Below, piece after piece: positions 19,529 through 28,912 of a DNA stretch of 64,000 nucleotides. The DNA lies in assembly GCF_041103235.1 (NCBI RefSeq), contig NZ_JBGCUN010000002.1:495001-559000 (forward strand). Reading direction: 5' to 3'. This DNA is from Yoonia sp. R2331. Its GTDB lineage: Bacteria > Pseudomonadota > Alphaproteobacteria > Rhodobacterales > Rhodobacteraceae. How positions within the stretch are numbered: the stretch's first letter is position 1; every line of letters begins with the position of its first letter. A model generated the notes under the pieces. That model was not told the DNA's origin. It worked only from the letters and a program-made list of their open reading frames with translations, and searched no databases. The position numbers and the translations under genes were made by a program.

Positions 19529-19637
19529 GGTTCAATTCCTTTCGGGGCGTCGTTGTGTTGATCCCAATATGCGCATTGAAACGCTGCACGACAAACGAGT
19601 CTTTCTATTGGATCAGTTAAGCTGTATTTAACTGAAG

Positions 19638-20585
19638 ATGTCTGACCGCCTGCCCCCGCTGACCGCATTGCGCGCCTTTGACGCCGCCGCGCGCCATATG
19701 TCATTTGCTAAAGCGGCAGAGGAATTGTTCGTCACACCGGCGGCGCTGTCCTATCAGATCAAATCACTTGAAACGGCCTTGGGGCAGCCCCTGTTCCGGC
19801 GGCTGAACCGCGCGGTGGAGTTGACACCGGCAGGTCGCGCGCTGGCCCCTGGTGTGGCCGACGCTTTTGGCACGATGACGGCAGCATGGCGCAACACGCG
19901 TCGGATGACGGACACGGGTGTGCTGACCGTGACGGCGGGCCCGGCCTTTACATCAAAGTGGCTGGCGCCGCGCATGTATTCCTTTGCGCAAGCCCACCCC
20001 GAGATCGAGCTGCGGTTTCTGGCCAGCTTGCGGATCATTGACTTTGACCGGGACGAAGTTGATGTGGCGATCCGGTTTAGCCTCGGGCACGACAAGGATG
20101 TCTATGCCCGCCCGCTGATCCGGGAATGGATGACACCGATGATGACGCCCGAGTTGGCGCAGACCATCAAGACCCCAGATGATCTGCGCCAAGCGGTTCT
20201 GATTCACGACGATTCAATTGCCTTTTTCAAACACCCCACAGATTGGCCGGCATGGCTGCGGGCGAGCGAGATCGCGTTCGATGCCACGCATGGCCCCCGC
20301 TTTTCGCAGGCAGACCACGCATTGGATGCCGCGATTTCAGGTGTCGGGGTCGTGTTGGGCCGCGTTTCGCTTGCGACCCGCGCGCTGGAGGCTGGCCGAT
20401 TGGTCGCGCCGTTCGAGCTGGGGCTGGTGGCCGACGCGCAATTTCGGTTCATCTGCCCCAAGGGCTCGGAAACCCGCCCGCAGGTTGCCGCGTTCGAGGC
20501 CTGGGTGCTGGAAGAAATCCAAACATCATTGAAATTTGAGGAAGGTCGGCGGTTTGTCCAGTCGCGTGACATCGAACCGGGGTAG
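19638..20585 (+). CDS. LysR family transcriptional regulator, GcvA-like
   Basis: A 315-residue LysR-type regulator. The N-terminal winged helix-turn-helix covers about residues 6-65 (LTALRAFDAAARHMSFAKAA then LFVTPAALSYQIKSLE), with the GcvA-subgroup wording PPLTALRAFDAAARH. The C-terminal substrate-binding domain (from about 90) would bind an unknown effector. Its neighbours do not reveal its target; the divergent 36-residue peptide gene is the nearest candidate. Confidence 0.9.
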   Translation: MSDRLPPLTALRAFDAAARHMSFAKAAEELFVTPAALSYQIKSLETALGQPLFRRLNRAVELTPAGRALAPGVADAFGTMTAAWRNTRRMTDTGVLTVTAGPAFTSKWLAPRMYSFAQAHPEIELRFLASLRIIDFDRDEVDVAIRFSLGHDKDVYARPLIREWMTPMMTPELAQTIKTPDDLRQAVLIHDDSIAFFKHPTDWPAWLRASEIAFDATHGPRFSQADHALDAAISGVGVVLGRVSLATRALEAGRLVAPFELGLVADAQFRFICPKGSETRPQVAAFEAWVLEEIQTSLKFEEGRRFVQSRDIEPG

Positions 20586-20618
20586 GGCGCTGGCGGATCC
20601 CGCCAACGCCAGAAGCAA

Positions 20619-20786
20619 CTAGTGGGCTGAGAGCCGCGAGATTTCTTCTTTCAGAACGAGCTTTTGCTTTTTCAGTCGCGCAATTTCAAGGTCATCGGTG
20701 GCAGGCGAGCGCTGCAGCGCCTCTACCGAATCTGACAGATTTTGGTGTTTTTTCTTCAGTTCCTGCAAATGCGAACTCAAGCTCAT
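20619..20786 (-). CDS. DUF465 (YdcH family) protein
   Basis: A 55-residue, almost wholly helical protein beginning MSLSSHLQELKKKHQ, with heptad-like leucines and many Lys/Glu residues, matching the small DUF465/YdcH family. An AGGAGG ribosome-binding site lies directly upstream. It ends 33 bp from the convergent LysR gene. Biochemical role unknown. Confidence 0.85.
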   Translation of the reverse strand: MSLSSHLQELKKKHQNLSDSVEALQRSPATDDLEIARLKKQKLVLKEEISRLSAH

Positions 20787-20904
20787 GGTCGTCCTCCTGT
20801 GAAAGATTGCGATACTTCATCTCACCACACTGCCACATGTTTGTCACGCGGCGGTGCAGCGATCCGAAGCAGGTCCAGATTGCTGTGCAATTCTTGCTGA
20901 AAAG

Positions 20905-21669
20905 TTAAAGAGCAATGTCCAATTTCGCGCCACCGCGCAAAACCTGACTGATCTGCGCGGAATAGCTTTCCCTGTCGCCGTCATGGGCGGCACCGTCATG
21001 CATAATCAACGGTGGGGCCATGACAAAAGGCGCGCGCCCGGAATGGATCGCGCGCAGCAGAAAACGCCCCGGCGGTTTGCCTGCACGGCCCGCGATCGGG
21101 CGCAGCACCACGCTGCCCAACCGCCCATCAAGCGCGCGCAGCACCTCTGGCAGGCGTTCCATGCGCTGGATCAGGGTCAGATGCCCCTTGGGGGCCAGAC
21201 GTCTGATGCCGACGTCCAGCCAATCCGCCAAAAGTGTGTCGCCACCAAAGGCCAGATCGCGCCCGGGGTCTTTAGCGGCAGTCCCGTCCTCCCGCGCAAA
21301 GTAGGGCGGGTTCATCATCACATGTGTGAATTGCTGGTGCCGGATAGGTTCAGGCAGGGTGCGCAAGTCAGTCTCGACCACGGTCAGTGGCAGGCCGCTC
21401 TCAGCGGCGTTGCGGCGGGCAAGCGCGGCATAGTCACCCTGCACCTCGACCCCGGTGACCGTGACCCCAACGACACGGGCCGCCAAACAAAGGCCCGCAG
21501 CACCTGCGCCACAGCCAAGGTCCAGCACGGTGTCACCAGAACGGGCAGGCACGGCTGCGGCTAAAAGCACCGGGTCCACGCCCGCGCGATAGCCTTTGCG
21601 CGGCTGCCACAGATGCACCTTTCCCCCCAGAAAGGCATCATGGGTCAGGTCAGTCACGTCCCAGATCAA
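20905..21669 (-). CDS. tRNA1(Val) adenine-N6-methyltransferase-like protein
   Basis: A 254-residue SAM-dependent methyltransferase of the TrmN6/YfiC type. Visible motifs: the start DAFLGGKVHLWQPRKGYRAG typical of this group, SAM motif I LDLGCGAGAAGL near residue 48, and the N6-adenine catalytic motif NPPY near residue 119. E. coli YfiC methylates A37 of tRNA-Val. It overlaps the upstream DUF2007 gene by 20 bp, so both are probably cotranscribed. Confidence 0.87.
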   Translation of the reverse strand: MIWDVTDLTHDAFLGGKVHLWQPRKGYRAGVDPVLLAAAVPARSGDTVLDLGCGAGAAGLCLAARVVGVTVTGVEVQGDYAALARRNAAESGLPLTVVETDLRTLPEPIRHQQFTHVMMNPPYFAREDGTAAKDPGRDLAFGGDTLLADWLDVGIRRLAPKGHLTLIQRMERLPEVLRALDGRLGSVVLRPIAGRAGKPPGRFLLRAIHSGRAPFVMAPPLIMHDGAAHDGDRESYSAQISQVLRGGAKLDIAL

Positions 21670-21868
21670 TCTGCGCGTCGCGCATCACGGCCTCTGCAAT
21701 AAACAAATCACGATCCGCCACCATTAGCCGACGCGGCATTATGCCTATGCTGCCTTCGAGGACGCTCATATTTACGTCAAACTCAAACACGGGTATATCC
21801 TCGGATCGCAACAGGGCGGTTGCAAAAGCGATGATGGTCGGGTCATTGGTGCGCAGAAGCTCTTTCAT
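21650..21868 (-). CDS. DUF2007 domain protein
   Basis: A 72-residue protein of the DUF2007 (putative signal-transducing) family: KELLRTNDPTIIAFATALL at the N terminus, then FEFDVNMSVLEGSIG and a C-terminal PRRLMVADRD. I place the start at the second of two nearby ATGs, where family similarity begins; ATGs at 21874 and 21904 are alternatives without better ribosome-binding sites. It heads a two-gene minus-strand unit with the methyltransferase and is divergent from ispB. Confidence 0.82.
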   Translation of the reverse strand: MKELLRTNDPTIIAFATALLRSEDIPVFEFDVNMSVLEGSIGIMPRRLMVADRDLFIAEAVMRDAQIDLGRD

Positions 21869-21925
21869 GTTCATGACGTAAGACGCGCGTGCGTTTTTGT
21901 CCATTCACCTGACGGATAGCACCCT

Positions 21926-22924
21926 ATGGGCCTAGATCACGCTACTACAAAACCGCATGAGCAATTGGCCGCAGCCTTGGCCGACGACTTGGCGGCGGTG
22001 AACGAGATGATCCGCGCACGCATGGCGTCTGAAAACGCCCCGCGCATCCCCCAGGTAACGGCGCATCTGGTCGAGGCAGGCGGGAAACGGTTGCGGCCCA
22101 TGCTGACACTCGCCGCCGCGCGGATGTGCGGCTATGACGGGCCCTATCATGTGCATCTGGCCTCCACGGTGGAGTTTATTCACACCGCGACCTTGCTGCA
22201 TGACGATGTCGTTGACGAAAGCAAACAGCGGCGCGGGCGACCAACGGCGAACCTGCTCTGGGACAACACCAGCAGCGTGCTGGTCGGTGATTACCTGTTT
22301 GCGCGGTCGTTCCAGTTGATGGTCGAAACCGGGTCCATGCGGGTCCTCGACATTCTGGCCAATGCCGCGGCGACAATTGCCGAAGGCGAGGTTTTACAGC
22401 TGACGGCAGCGGCCAATCTGGCAACCACCGAAGAGATTTATCTGAAAGTCGTGCGCGGCAAGACAGCGGCGCTCTTCTCAGCGGCGATGGAAGTGGGTGG
22501 CGTGATTGCCGGGCGTGACGACGCACTGGTGCAGGCGCTTTATGACTACGGCGACGCGCTTGGCATTGCATTTCAGATCGTCGATGACCTGTTGGACTAT
22601 GGCGGCACCGATGCCACCGGTAAGGACGTTGGCGATGATTTCCGCGAGCGTAAGCTGACCTTGCCGGTGATCCGCGCTGTGGCTGCGGCAGACGCCGACG
22701 AACGCGCATTCTGGGAGCGCACGATCGAAAAAGGCCGCCAGGACGAAGAAGACCTCGACACAGCGCTGGGCCTGATCGCCAAACATGGCACGATGGCGAC
22801 GACGCGCGCAGATGCCGTCGCTTGGGCCGCGCGCGCCAAAGCCGCACTTGACCCGGTTCCGGCCCATCAGATCAAGGACATGCTGGTCGATCTGGCAGAT
22901 TACGTGGTGGCGCGGATCGTCTAA
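21926..22924 (+). CDS. ispB: Polyprenyl diphosphate synthase (ubiquinone side chain)
   Basis: A 332-residue trans-prenyltransferase elongating farnesyl diphosphate with isopentenyl diphosphate. Both aspartate-rich motifs are seen: DDVVD at 93-97 and DDLLD at 220-224, plus GGKRLRP at 52-58. In this group the product is probably decaprenyl diphosphate for ubiquinone-10. ispE, which supplies precursor for isopentenyl diphosphate, lies convergently and shares 4 bp at the stop codons. Confidence 0.93.
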   Translation: MGLDHATTKPHEQLAAALADDLAAVNEMIRARMASENAPRIPQVTAHLVEAGGKRLRPMLTLAAARMCGYDGPYHVHLASTVEFIHTATLLHDDVVDESKQRRGRPTANLLWDNTSSVLVGDYLFARSFQLMVETGSMRVLDILANAAATIAEGEVLQLTAAANLATTEEIYLKVVRGKTAALFSAAMEVGGVIAGRDDALVQALYDYGDALGIAFQIVDDLLDYGGTDATGKDVGDDFRERKLTLPVIRAVAAADADERAFWERTIEKGRQDEEDLDTALGLIAKHGTMATTRADAVAWAARAKAALDPVPAHQIKDMLVDLADYVVARIV

Positions 22925-23775
22925 AGGACAAGGGCGGGTGCCACCCACCATCCCATTTCGCTGACCTGAATTGCGCGGGCGACGTGGCGTGCATCGGCCA
23001 TGTTGCGCACCAATCCAAAGCACGTAGCTCCGGACCCCGACATGCCCGCGATGCGGACCTTGGGCATTGCTGTCAGCTTGGCCAAGGTCGCGTCAATTTC
23101 TGGTGTCAGGGCGCGGGCAGGTGGCAGCAGGTCATTGCGCTGCTGTTCCAGCCAATGGGCAAAGCCATCAAAATCGCCCGCGCGCGGGATCGGTGTCATC
23201 GCCGGATTACTGCGGCTGGATAGTCCGCGAAAGATGCCCTGTGTCGGCACCTTTACACGCGGGTTGACCAGCACGACCGCACAGTCGGGCAGGTCGGGCA
23301 CCGGCGTCAGTGTTTCCCCGATCCCGGTCATGTGCTGGGCGGTCGGGCCCGCCATGCAAACCGGCAAATCCGCCCCAAGCGCCAGCACCTTTGACGCGTT
23401 TGGTGGCAAGGGTGCGACATTCCACAGCTTTGCCAGCAGCCCAAGGGCGGTGGCCGCGTCCGAGGACCCGCCACCGATCCCGGCGGCATTGGGCAGATGT
23501 TTTTCAAGGGTGATGGCGGCGCCTTCGCCGATGCCGCACGCATTCCGCAGCAGCTCTGCTGCGCGGATCACCAGATTGGTGTGATCGGTCGGCACCCCGT
23601 CCGAGAACGGACCGCTGACGGTGATCCGCAGATCAGGCGCAGCGGTGACGGCGATCTGATCCGCGACATCGGCAAAGACCACCAAACTGTCCAGCAAATG
23701 GTAGCCATCGTCACGCTGGCCGGTGACATGCAGCGTCAAGTTGACTTTCGCAGGGGCCGGGGCCCTAAGGATCAT
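22921..23775 (-). CDS. ispE: 4-diphosphocytidyl-2-C-methyl-D-erythritol kinase
   Basis: A 284-residue GHMP kinase of the MEP isoprenoid pathway, phosphorylating the 2-hydroxyl of CDP-methylerythritol. The N-terminal APAKVNLTLHV and the ATP-binding glycine loop at 95-108 (PNAAGIGGGSSDAA) are typical; the C-terminal MSGSGATCFGLV is the third GHMP motif. It starts 11 bp inside the end of the upstream TPR gene, so they form an operon. Its stop codon interlocks with that of ispB. Confidence 0.95.
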   Translation of the reverse strand: MILRAPAPAKVNLTLHVTGQRDDGYHLLDSLVVFADVADQIAVTAAPDLRITVSGPFSDGVPTDHTNLVIRAAELLRNACGIGEGAAITLEKHLPNAAGIGGGSSDAATALGLLAKLWNVAPLPPNASKVLALGADLPVCMAGPTAQHMTGIGETLTPVPDLPDCAVVLVNPRVKVPTQGIFRGLSSRSNPAMTPIPRAGDFDGFAHWLEQQRNDLLPPARALTPEIDATLAKLTAMPKVRIAGMSGSGATCFGLVRNMADARHVARAIQVSEMGWWVAPALVL

Positions 23776-25456
23776 CGTTCGCCACGGTCATCGGTTCTGC
23801 CCCTTCGGCGGCCAGCACGGCATCAAGCCCCTGTTCGAGCTTGGCACGGATGCGGGTGGCCAGTTCTTCATCGGGGTCAAAGGACAGGGCGCGGTTCCAT
23901 TGGAACGCGGCCTCGATCTTGCGCCCGACGGCCCAATAGACGTCACCCAGATGGTCGTTCACGATCGGATCGACCGCTTCGAGCGCGGCAGCACGTTCCA
24001 TATGTACCACGGCTTCTTCATAGCGGCCTAACTGGAACAGCACCCAACCCAGGCTGTCGACGATGGCCCCGTTGTCTGGCCGCGCGGCAACGGCGGTTTC
24101 GATCATCTCCAGCGCCTCGTCCAGCTTTTCACCGCGTTCTACCAGCGAATAGCCAAGGTAATTCAGAACCTGCGGCTGGTCAGGGCGCAGGGCGAGAGCG
24201 GCACGAAAGTCAGCCTCTGCCGGGGGCCAATCGTCCTGAGCGTGGGATGTTATCGCCCGCGCATATAGCACCAACCAGCGGTTTGGATCTTCGGGGCCAT
24301 AAAGATCAAGGGCTGCGCTATATGCTTCGTGCGCGTCGGAATAACGTTCCTGTTCGCGCAACACATCGCCCAGTTTGGAGTGCACAAATGGCAGCGCTGC
24401 GTTGGTGCGGGCCAGCGCCTCTGCCACCTCTATCGCGGCGTCCGGTCGGTCCAGACGGCGCAGCGCATCAATGCGGGCCATTTCCGCGTTGGGAAAAGAA
24501 GGCGAGGATTGCGGCACGCGCGCCAGCGTTTCGCTGGCCAGTTCGTACTGGTCCATGGTTTGCAGCAATGCTGCACTCAGCATGATGGCATCGGTGTTGG
24601 TCGGATCGAGGTATTCCGCAATGCGTGTGTATTGTATGGTGTAGGTTTCCTGCGCCTCGCCGCGCAGCAAACCGGCAATCATGTGAATGACCTCGCCAAA
24701 ACCTTCGGTCGGGCCGGCCACAATTGTAAACGGTAGAGCCTCGCCCGATGTCAGGCGATCACGCAGCAGGGCTAAGCCGGGGTCAAAGCTTTGTCCAAAG
24801 GCGGAATCGAGCATATCCAGCGCATCTGCGTTGCGGTCCAGCTGGCTGAGTACCTGCGCGTGGGCGATGGCTGCGCGGGCGGTCAGCGGGGCCTGACCCG
24901 GCGCGCCAAAGATCGCATCGGCACCCTCAAAGTCACCGACAGAGGCAAGGGCCAGCGCCTTGTGGTAAAGGCCGTAGGACCGCATGCCTTCGGTTTCGAT
25001 CACCTCGTCAAAGCTGGCGATGGCTTGGGTCATCTTGCCCAGCCCGACTGCCGCCCAGGCTTGTGCGAGGCCATCCACTAGCGGCGACACGCTGCGCCCG
25101 GTTTCAAGGTTGTCAAAGATCGCCATCCAGTCGCCAGACTTGGCCGCCTTTGCGACGAGCACCAGATTGGCGGTCTGACTTTCGATGCCAAGATCCACCA
25201 ACACTTGTGCCACAGGAGCCGCCCGGTCCACCTGACCCAGCGCGACAAAAGAGGTCACAGCGCTTTCCAACAGCAAAGGATTGCTGGGATCGCTGATCAA
25301 AGCCTTGGTATAATATTGCGCGCCTTCGGCGAAATCGCTGGAAACGGCGGCTTGCCGGGCGGCCAGATAGGCCCCTGCATCAACCTCTGCCCAGGCGGGC
25401 GATACGCCGCACAAAATCCCTGACAGCAATAAACTGCGCACTATTGGTTTGAACAC
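23765..25456 (-). CDS. Secreted tetratricopeptide repeat protein
   Basis: A 563-residue protein with a signal peptide (hydrophobic core RSLLLSGILCGVSPAWA, cleavage after Ala23) followed by TPR repeats through most of its length, the clearest at the C-terminal third (YSDAHEAYSAALDLYG, LNYLGYSLVERGEKLDEALE, VDSLGWVLFQLGRYEEAVVH). I chose the GTG at 25456 because AAGGAG precedes it by about 7 bp and it starts right at the signal peptide; the open frame goes further up but is not protein-like. Periplasmic or outer-membrane-linked scaffolding is likely. It is cotranscribed with ispE; a functional link is not evident. Confidence 0.87.
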   Translation of the reverse strand: MFKPIVRSLLLSGILCGVSPAWAEVDAGAYLAARQAAVSSDFAEGAQYYTKALISDPSNPLLLESAVTSFVALGQVDRAAPVAQVLVDLGIESQTANLVLVAKAAKSGDWMAIFDNLETGRSVSPLVDGLAQAWAAVGLGKMTQAIASFDEVIETEGMRSYGLYHKALALASVGDFEGADAIFGAPGQAPLTARAAIAHAQVLSQLDRNADALDMLDSAFGQSFDPGLALLRDRLTSGEALPFTIVAGPTEGFGEVIHMIAGLLRGEAQETYTIQYTRIAEYLDPTNTDAIMLSAALLQTMDQYELASETLARVPQSSPSFPNAEMARIDALRRLDRPDAAIEVAEALARTNAALPFVHSKLGDVLREQERYSDAHEAYSAALDLYGPEDPNRWLVLYARAITSHAQDDWPPAEADFRAALALRPDQPQVLNYLGYSLVERGEKLDEALEMIETAVAARPDNGAIVDSLGWVLFQLGRYEEAVVHMERAAALEAVDPIVNDHLGDVYWAVGRKIEAAFQWNRALSFDPDEELATRIRAKLEQGLDAVLAAEGAEPMTVANDDP

Positions 25457-25597
25457 GCGAAACGCTCCTTCAAAAACTGCCCCAGAGGCGACCCTATGAG
25501 GTCGCGCGCGCAGGCGCAAATGACAGGACGTCACAGTGGCGAAATATTGCGACCAAATGATGAAGGGCGGCCACTGGGGCCGTCTTTTGCTGATGGG

Positions 25598-27271
25598 TCA
25601 CATATTCGGGTAGTTCGGTCCGTCGCCGCCCTGTGGGACGGTCCAGGTGATGTTCTGGCTGGGGTCCTTGATGTCGCAGGTCTTGCAGTGCACGCAGTTT
25701 TGGAAGTTGATCTGGAACCGGGTGTCTTTGCCCTCTTCCTCGACGAATTCGTAGACGCCTGCTGGACAATAGCGGGCCGAGGGGCCGGCGTATTCGGCCA
25801 GATTGACGTTCACCGGGATCGCGGTATCGGTCAGGTGCAAATGCGCGGGCTGGCTTTCTTCGTGGTTGGTAAAGCTGAAGGCCACATTGGTCAGGCGGTC
25901 GAAAGACAATTTGCCATCGGGCTTGGGGTAGTCGATGACTTTGTGTTTGCTGGCCTTTTCGGTGGCATCCGCGTCGGATTTGCCGTGCTTGAGCGTGCCC
26001 AACAGCGACGTGCCCAAGATCGTGTTGCACCACATATCAAAGCCACCCACGGCGAGCGAAGCCAGCAGGCCCTTGTTCGACCACAGCGGCTTGACGTTGC
26101 GCACTTTCTTGAGATCATCGCCAATCTCGCCGTTGCGCACGGCCCGGTCGTAGCCATCCAACAGATCGCCGCCGCGTCCGTCGGCCATCGCGGCCACAGC
26201 GGCCTCTGCCGCGGCGATGCCGGACAGCATGGCGTTGTGGTTGCCCTTGATCCGCGGAACGTTGACCATGCCTGCTGCACAACCCAAAAGCGCGCCGCCC
26301 GGGAATTCAAGTTGCGGCATCGACTGATAGCCGCCTTCGGAAATGGCACGCGCGCCGTAAGCCACGCGCTTGCCGCCTTCCAGCAGGTCAGCGACCATCG
26401 GGTGATGCTTAAATCGCTGGAATTCCATGTAGGGGAACAGATGTGGGTTTTTGTAGTTCAGATGGACGACAAAGCCGACATAGACCTGATTGTTTTCAAG
26501 GTGATAGATAAAGGACCCACCCCCTGCGTTGCCGCCCAGGGGCCAGCCCATCGTGTGGGTCACGGTGCCTTCTTTGTGCTTGGCTGGGTCGATTTCCCAG
26601 ATTTCTTTCATCCCGATGCCATATTTCTGGACATCGGATTTGGCGCCAAGGTCGTATTTCGCGATCACCTGTTTGGACAGGGACCCGCGCACGCCTTCGC
26701 CAAGGAAGACGTATTTGCCGTGCAATTCCATCCCGGGTTCGTAGTTTGCACCCTGGCTGCCGTCCGCCTCTTTGCCGAATTCACCAGCGACGACGCCCTT
26801 CACTTCGCCGTTCTCGCCGTAGACCAGCTCTGAACAGGACATGCCGGGGAAGATTTCGACGCCCAGCTCTTCGGCTTGTTCGGCCATCCAGCGGCAAACG
26901 TTGCCCATCGACACGATGTAGTTGCCGTGGTTGTTCATCAGCGGCGGCATAACAAAATTGGGAATCCGTACTTCGCCCGCCTCGCCAAGCATGTAGAAAT
27001 TGTCAGCATTGACCGGGGTGTTCAGCGGCGCTCCCTTGGCTTTCCAGTCAGGGATCAGCTTGTTCAGGCCGACGGGGTCCAGCACGGCGCCTGACAGGAT
27101 ATGCGCGCCCACCTCGGACCCTTTTTCAAGCACCACCACATTCAGGTCGGCATCCAGTTGCTTGAGGCGGATCGCCGCCGAAAGGCCAGCGGGGCCCGCA
27201 CCCACGATGACCACGTCATATTCCATTGCTTCGCGTTCAATATCAGCCACGGCCCGGATCCTTTGATTCAT
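25598..27271 (-). CDS. Electron transfer flavoprotein-ubiquinone oxidoreductase
   Basis: A 557-residue membrane-associated flavoenzyme passing electrons from ETF (fatty acid and amino acid oxidation) to ubiquinone. The FAD-binding motif [17 protein letters not shown] lies at about residues 20-36, a ubiquinone-binding middle domain follows, and a C-terminal [4Fe-4S] domain has the cysteines CPAGVYEF and NCVHCKTCD. Length equals the mitochondrial ETFDH family. ATG at 27271 chosen. The etfAB genes are not in the window. The 140-bp gap before the TPR gene holds a small GC hairpin (25568-25582). Confidence 0.95.
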   Translation of the reverse strand: MNQRIRAVADIEREAMEYDVVIVGAGPAGLSAAIRLKQLDADLNVVVLEKGSEVGAHILSGAVLDPVGLNKLIPDWKAKGAPLNTPVNADNFYMLGEAGEVRIPNFVMPPLMNNHGNYIVSMGNVCRWMAEQAEELGVEIFPGMSCSELVYGENGEVKGVVAGEFGKEADGSQGANYEPGMELHGKYVFLGEGVRGSLSKQVIAKYDLGAKSDVQKYGIGMKEIWEIDPAKHKEGTVTHTMGWPLGGNAGGGSFIYHLENNQVYVGFVVHLNYKNPHLFPYMEFQRFKHHPMVADLLEGGKRVAYGARAISEGGYQSMPQLEFPGGALLGCAAGMVNVPRIKGNHNAMLSGIAAAEAAVAAMADGRGGDLLDGYDRAVRNGEIGDDLKKVRNVKPLWSNKGLLASLAVGGFDMWCNTILGTSLLGTLKHGKSDADATEKASKHKVIDYPKPDGKLSFDRLTNVAFSFTNHEESQPAHLHLTDTAIPVNVNLAEYAGPSARYCPAGVYEFVEEEGKDTRFQINFQNCVHCKTCDIKDPSQNITWTVPQGGDGPNYPNM

Positions 27272-27373
27272 CAAGAAACATTGTTGCGCACCGGGTTAGC
27301 GTAAGGTTGCGAATTGGGCAATCAGGACACGACGTTAAAACGCCTGACCGCGACGGGATGGCGCGGCTTGCAC

Positions 27374-27402
27374 TTGACACTCACTTGCCCACATAAGCTA
27401 TG
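27374..27402 (+). promoter_or_regulatory. Candidate greA promoter
   Basis: TTGACA at 27374-27379 and GCTATG at 27397-27402 with a 17-bp spacer, 41 bp upstream of the greA start. The -35 is perfect; the -10 is weak. Alternative -10 readings shift by one base. Confidence 0.45.
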
Positions 27403-27442
27403 AACGTTCGATTGATAGATTTACACCCGAGGGGGTGACGAC

Positions 27443-27913
27443 ATGGAAAAGATCCTGATGACGCAGTCCGGCTTTGCCAAGCTGGATGAAGAGCTTAAGC
27501 ACCTCAAGACGGTGGAACGCCCGGCGATTATCCGGGCGATTGCCGAAGCGCGCGAGCATGGCGATTTGTCCGAAAATGCAGAATACCATTCTGCCAAGGA
27601 AAAGCAGTCGTTCATCGAAGGCCGCGTGAAAGAGCTGGAGGGCGCGATTTCGCTCGCCGATGTCATTGATCCCAAAAAGCTGTCGGGCTCGGTCAAGTTT
27701 GGCGCGACAATTGAACTGGTCGATGAAGACACCGACGAGGAAAAAACCTTTCAGATTGTGGGCGAATACGAGGCCGACATCGAAAAGGGCTTGCTGAACA
27801 TCAAATCCCCGCTCGCCCGCGCCATGATCGGCAAGGAAGAGGGTGACAGCGTTGAAGTACGCACACCCGGTGGCGAAAAATCCTACGAGATCCTCAAGGT
27901 CACGTATCAATAG
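27443..27913 (+). CDS. greA: Transcription elongation factor GreA
   Basis: A 156-residue Gre factor, which enters the RNA polymerase secondary channel and stimulates cleavage of backtracked RNA. The N-terminal antiparallel coiled coil (residues 1-75) carries the acidic tip segment [15 protein letters not shown], followed by the FKBP-like C-terminal domain ending in [10 protein letters not shown]. Ribosome-binding site GAGGGGGTG precedes the ATG. Confidence 0.97.
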   Translation: MEKILMTQSGFAKLDEELKHLKTVERPAIIRAIAEAREHGDLSENAEYHSAKEKQSFIEGRVKELEGAISLADVIDPKKLSGSVKFGATIELVDEDTDEEKTFQIVGEYEADIEKGLLNIKSPLARAMIGKEEGDSVEVRTPGGEKSYEILKVTYQ

Positions 27914-27924
27914 CAGAGGCACGC

Positions 27925-28911
27925 ATGGCCGAAGGCCCGCGCAAACCCGTTCTGGTCAACGATACCGGCGTCAGCTCGACCGAGGTGGTGGCGATTGTGC
28001 TGTCCGTTGTCTGGATGGCGGCAGTCGGGTTGTTTTTCCTGCTGTTGCCGCCTGCGCCTGCCGAGGGTGAAAGTGCGGACAGCCTGCGGATCGTGCTGAT
28101 CCTGATGGCGATTTTCCTGCCGGTTGCAATGATCTGGGTGGCCGCTGTGGCCGCCCGCACCAGCCGAATCATGCGGGAAGAATCCTATCGCTTGCAGTCG
28201 GCCATTGATGGGTTGCGTCAGACCTATGTGGCGGATCGTGCACAAGGTGGCAGCACAGTGCCGACGGTTGAAAAGAAGCTGAACGAGATTGCCCAGACCG
28301 CGCGCAAGACAGAAACCGCGCTTGCGACCTTTACCTCGAACCGCGAGGCGCAGAAGGCCAAGGCGGTGCCGCTGCATCCGCAACCGGCAGAAGATCAACC
28401 CGCCCTTGCGCTGGGCACCAGTGCCGAAGATCTGACCCCGCCGCTGAGCCGGATTGATTTCGTGCGCGCGCTGAACTTTCCCGACCACGATCAGGACACG
28501 CAGGGCTTTGGCGCGTTGCGGCGCGCGCTGAAGGATCGCACGGCGCGGCAGTTGGTGCAGGCAAGCCAAGACGTGCTGACCCTGCTCAGCCAGGATGGCA
28601 TCTACATGGATGATCTGCGCCCCGACCGCGCCCGGCCAGAGATCTGGCGGCGCTTTGCCAAAGGCGAACGCGGGCGCACGATGGCGTCCTTGGGTGGCAT
28701 TCGGGACCGGTCATCGTTGGCACTGACAGCAGGCCGCATGCGCGAAGACACGATTTTCCGCGATGCGGCGCACCATTTTCTGCGCTTGTTCGACAAGACC
28801 CTGGTGACCTTTGAGCCAGAGGCGAGCGATGAAGACCTGATCGCCCTGTCCGAAACCCGCACATCCCGCGCCTTCATGTTGTTGGGACGCGTGACTGGCG
28901 CGTTCGACTGA
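27925..28911 (+). CDS. Hypothetical membrane protein with coiled region
   Basis: A 328-residue protein I cannot assign. Residues about 22-45 and 55-78 are two hydrophobic membrane segments (VVAIVLSVVWMAAVGLFFLL; IVLILMAIFLPVAMIWVAAV); the rest is a cytoplasmic helix-rich domain with a probable coiled coil near 85-140. It starts 11 bp after greA and ends 1 bp before the AEC transporter gene, which suggests one transcript. Probably a conserved Rhodobacterales protein, but no function can be read from it. Confidence 0.82.
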   Translation: MAEGPRKPVLVNDTGVSSTEVVAIVLSVVWMAAVGLFFLLLPPAPAEGESADSLRIVLILMAIFLPVAMIWVAAVAARTSRIMREESYRLQSAIDGLRQTYVADRAQGGSTVPTVEKKLNEIAQTARKTETALATFTSNREAQKAKAVPLHPQPAEDQPALALGTSAEDLTPPLSRIDFVRALNFPDHDQDTQGFGALRRALKDRTARQLVQASQDVLTLLSQDGIYMDDLRPDRARPEIWRRFAKGERGRTMASLGGIRDRSSLALTAGRMREDTIFRDAAHHFLRLFDKTLVTFEPEASDEDLIALSETRTSRAFMLLGRVTGAFD

Positions 28912-28912
28912 C

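Noticed and set aside
25568-25588. Terminator on the plus strand (CGGCC-ACTGG-GGCCG then TCTTTT)
   Set aside because: No plus-strand gene lies upstream; on the minus strand, where ETF-QO ends, there is no T-run after the stem.
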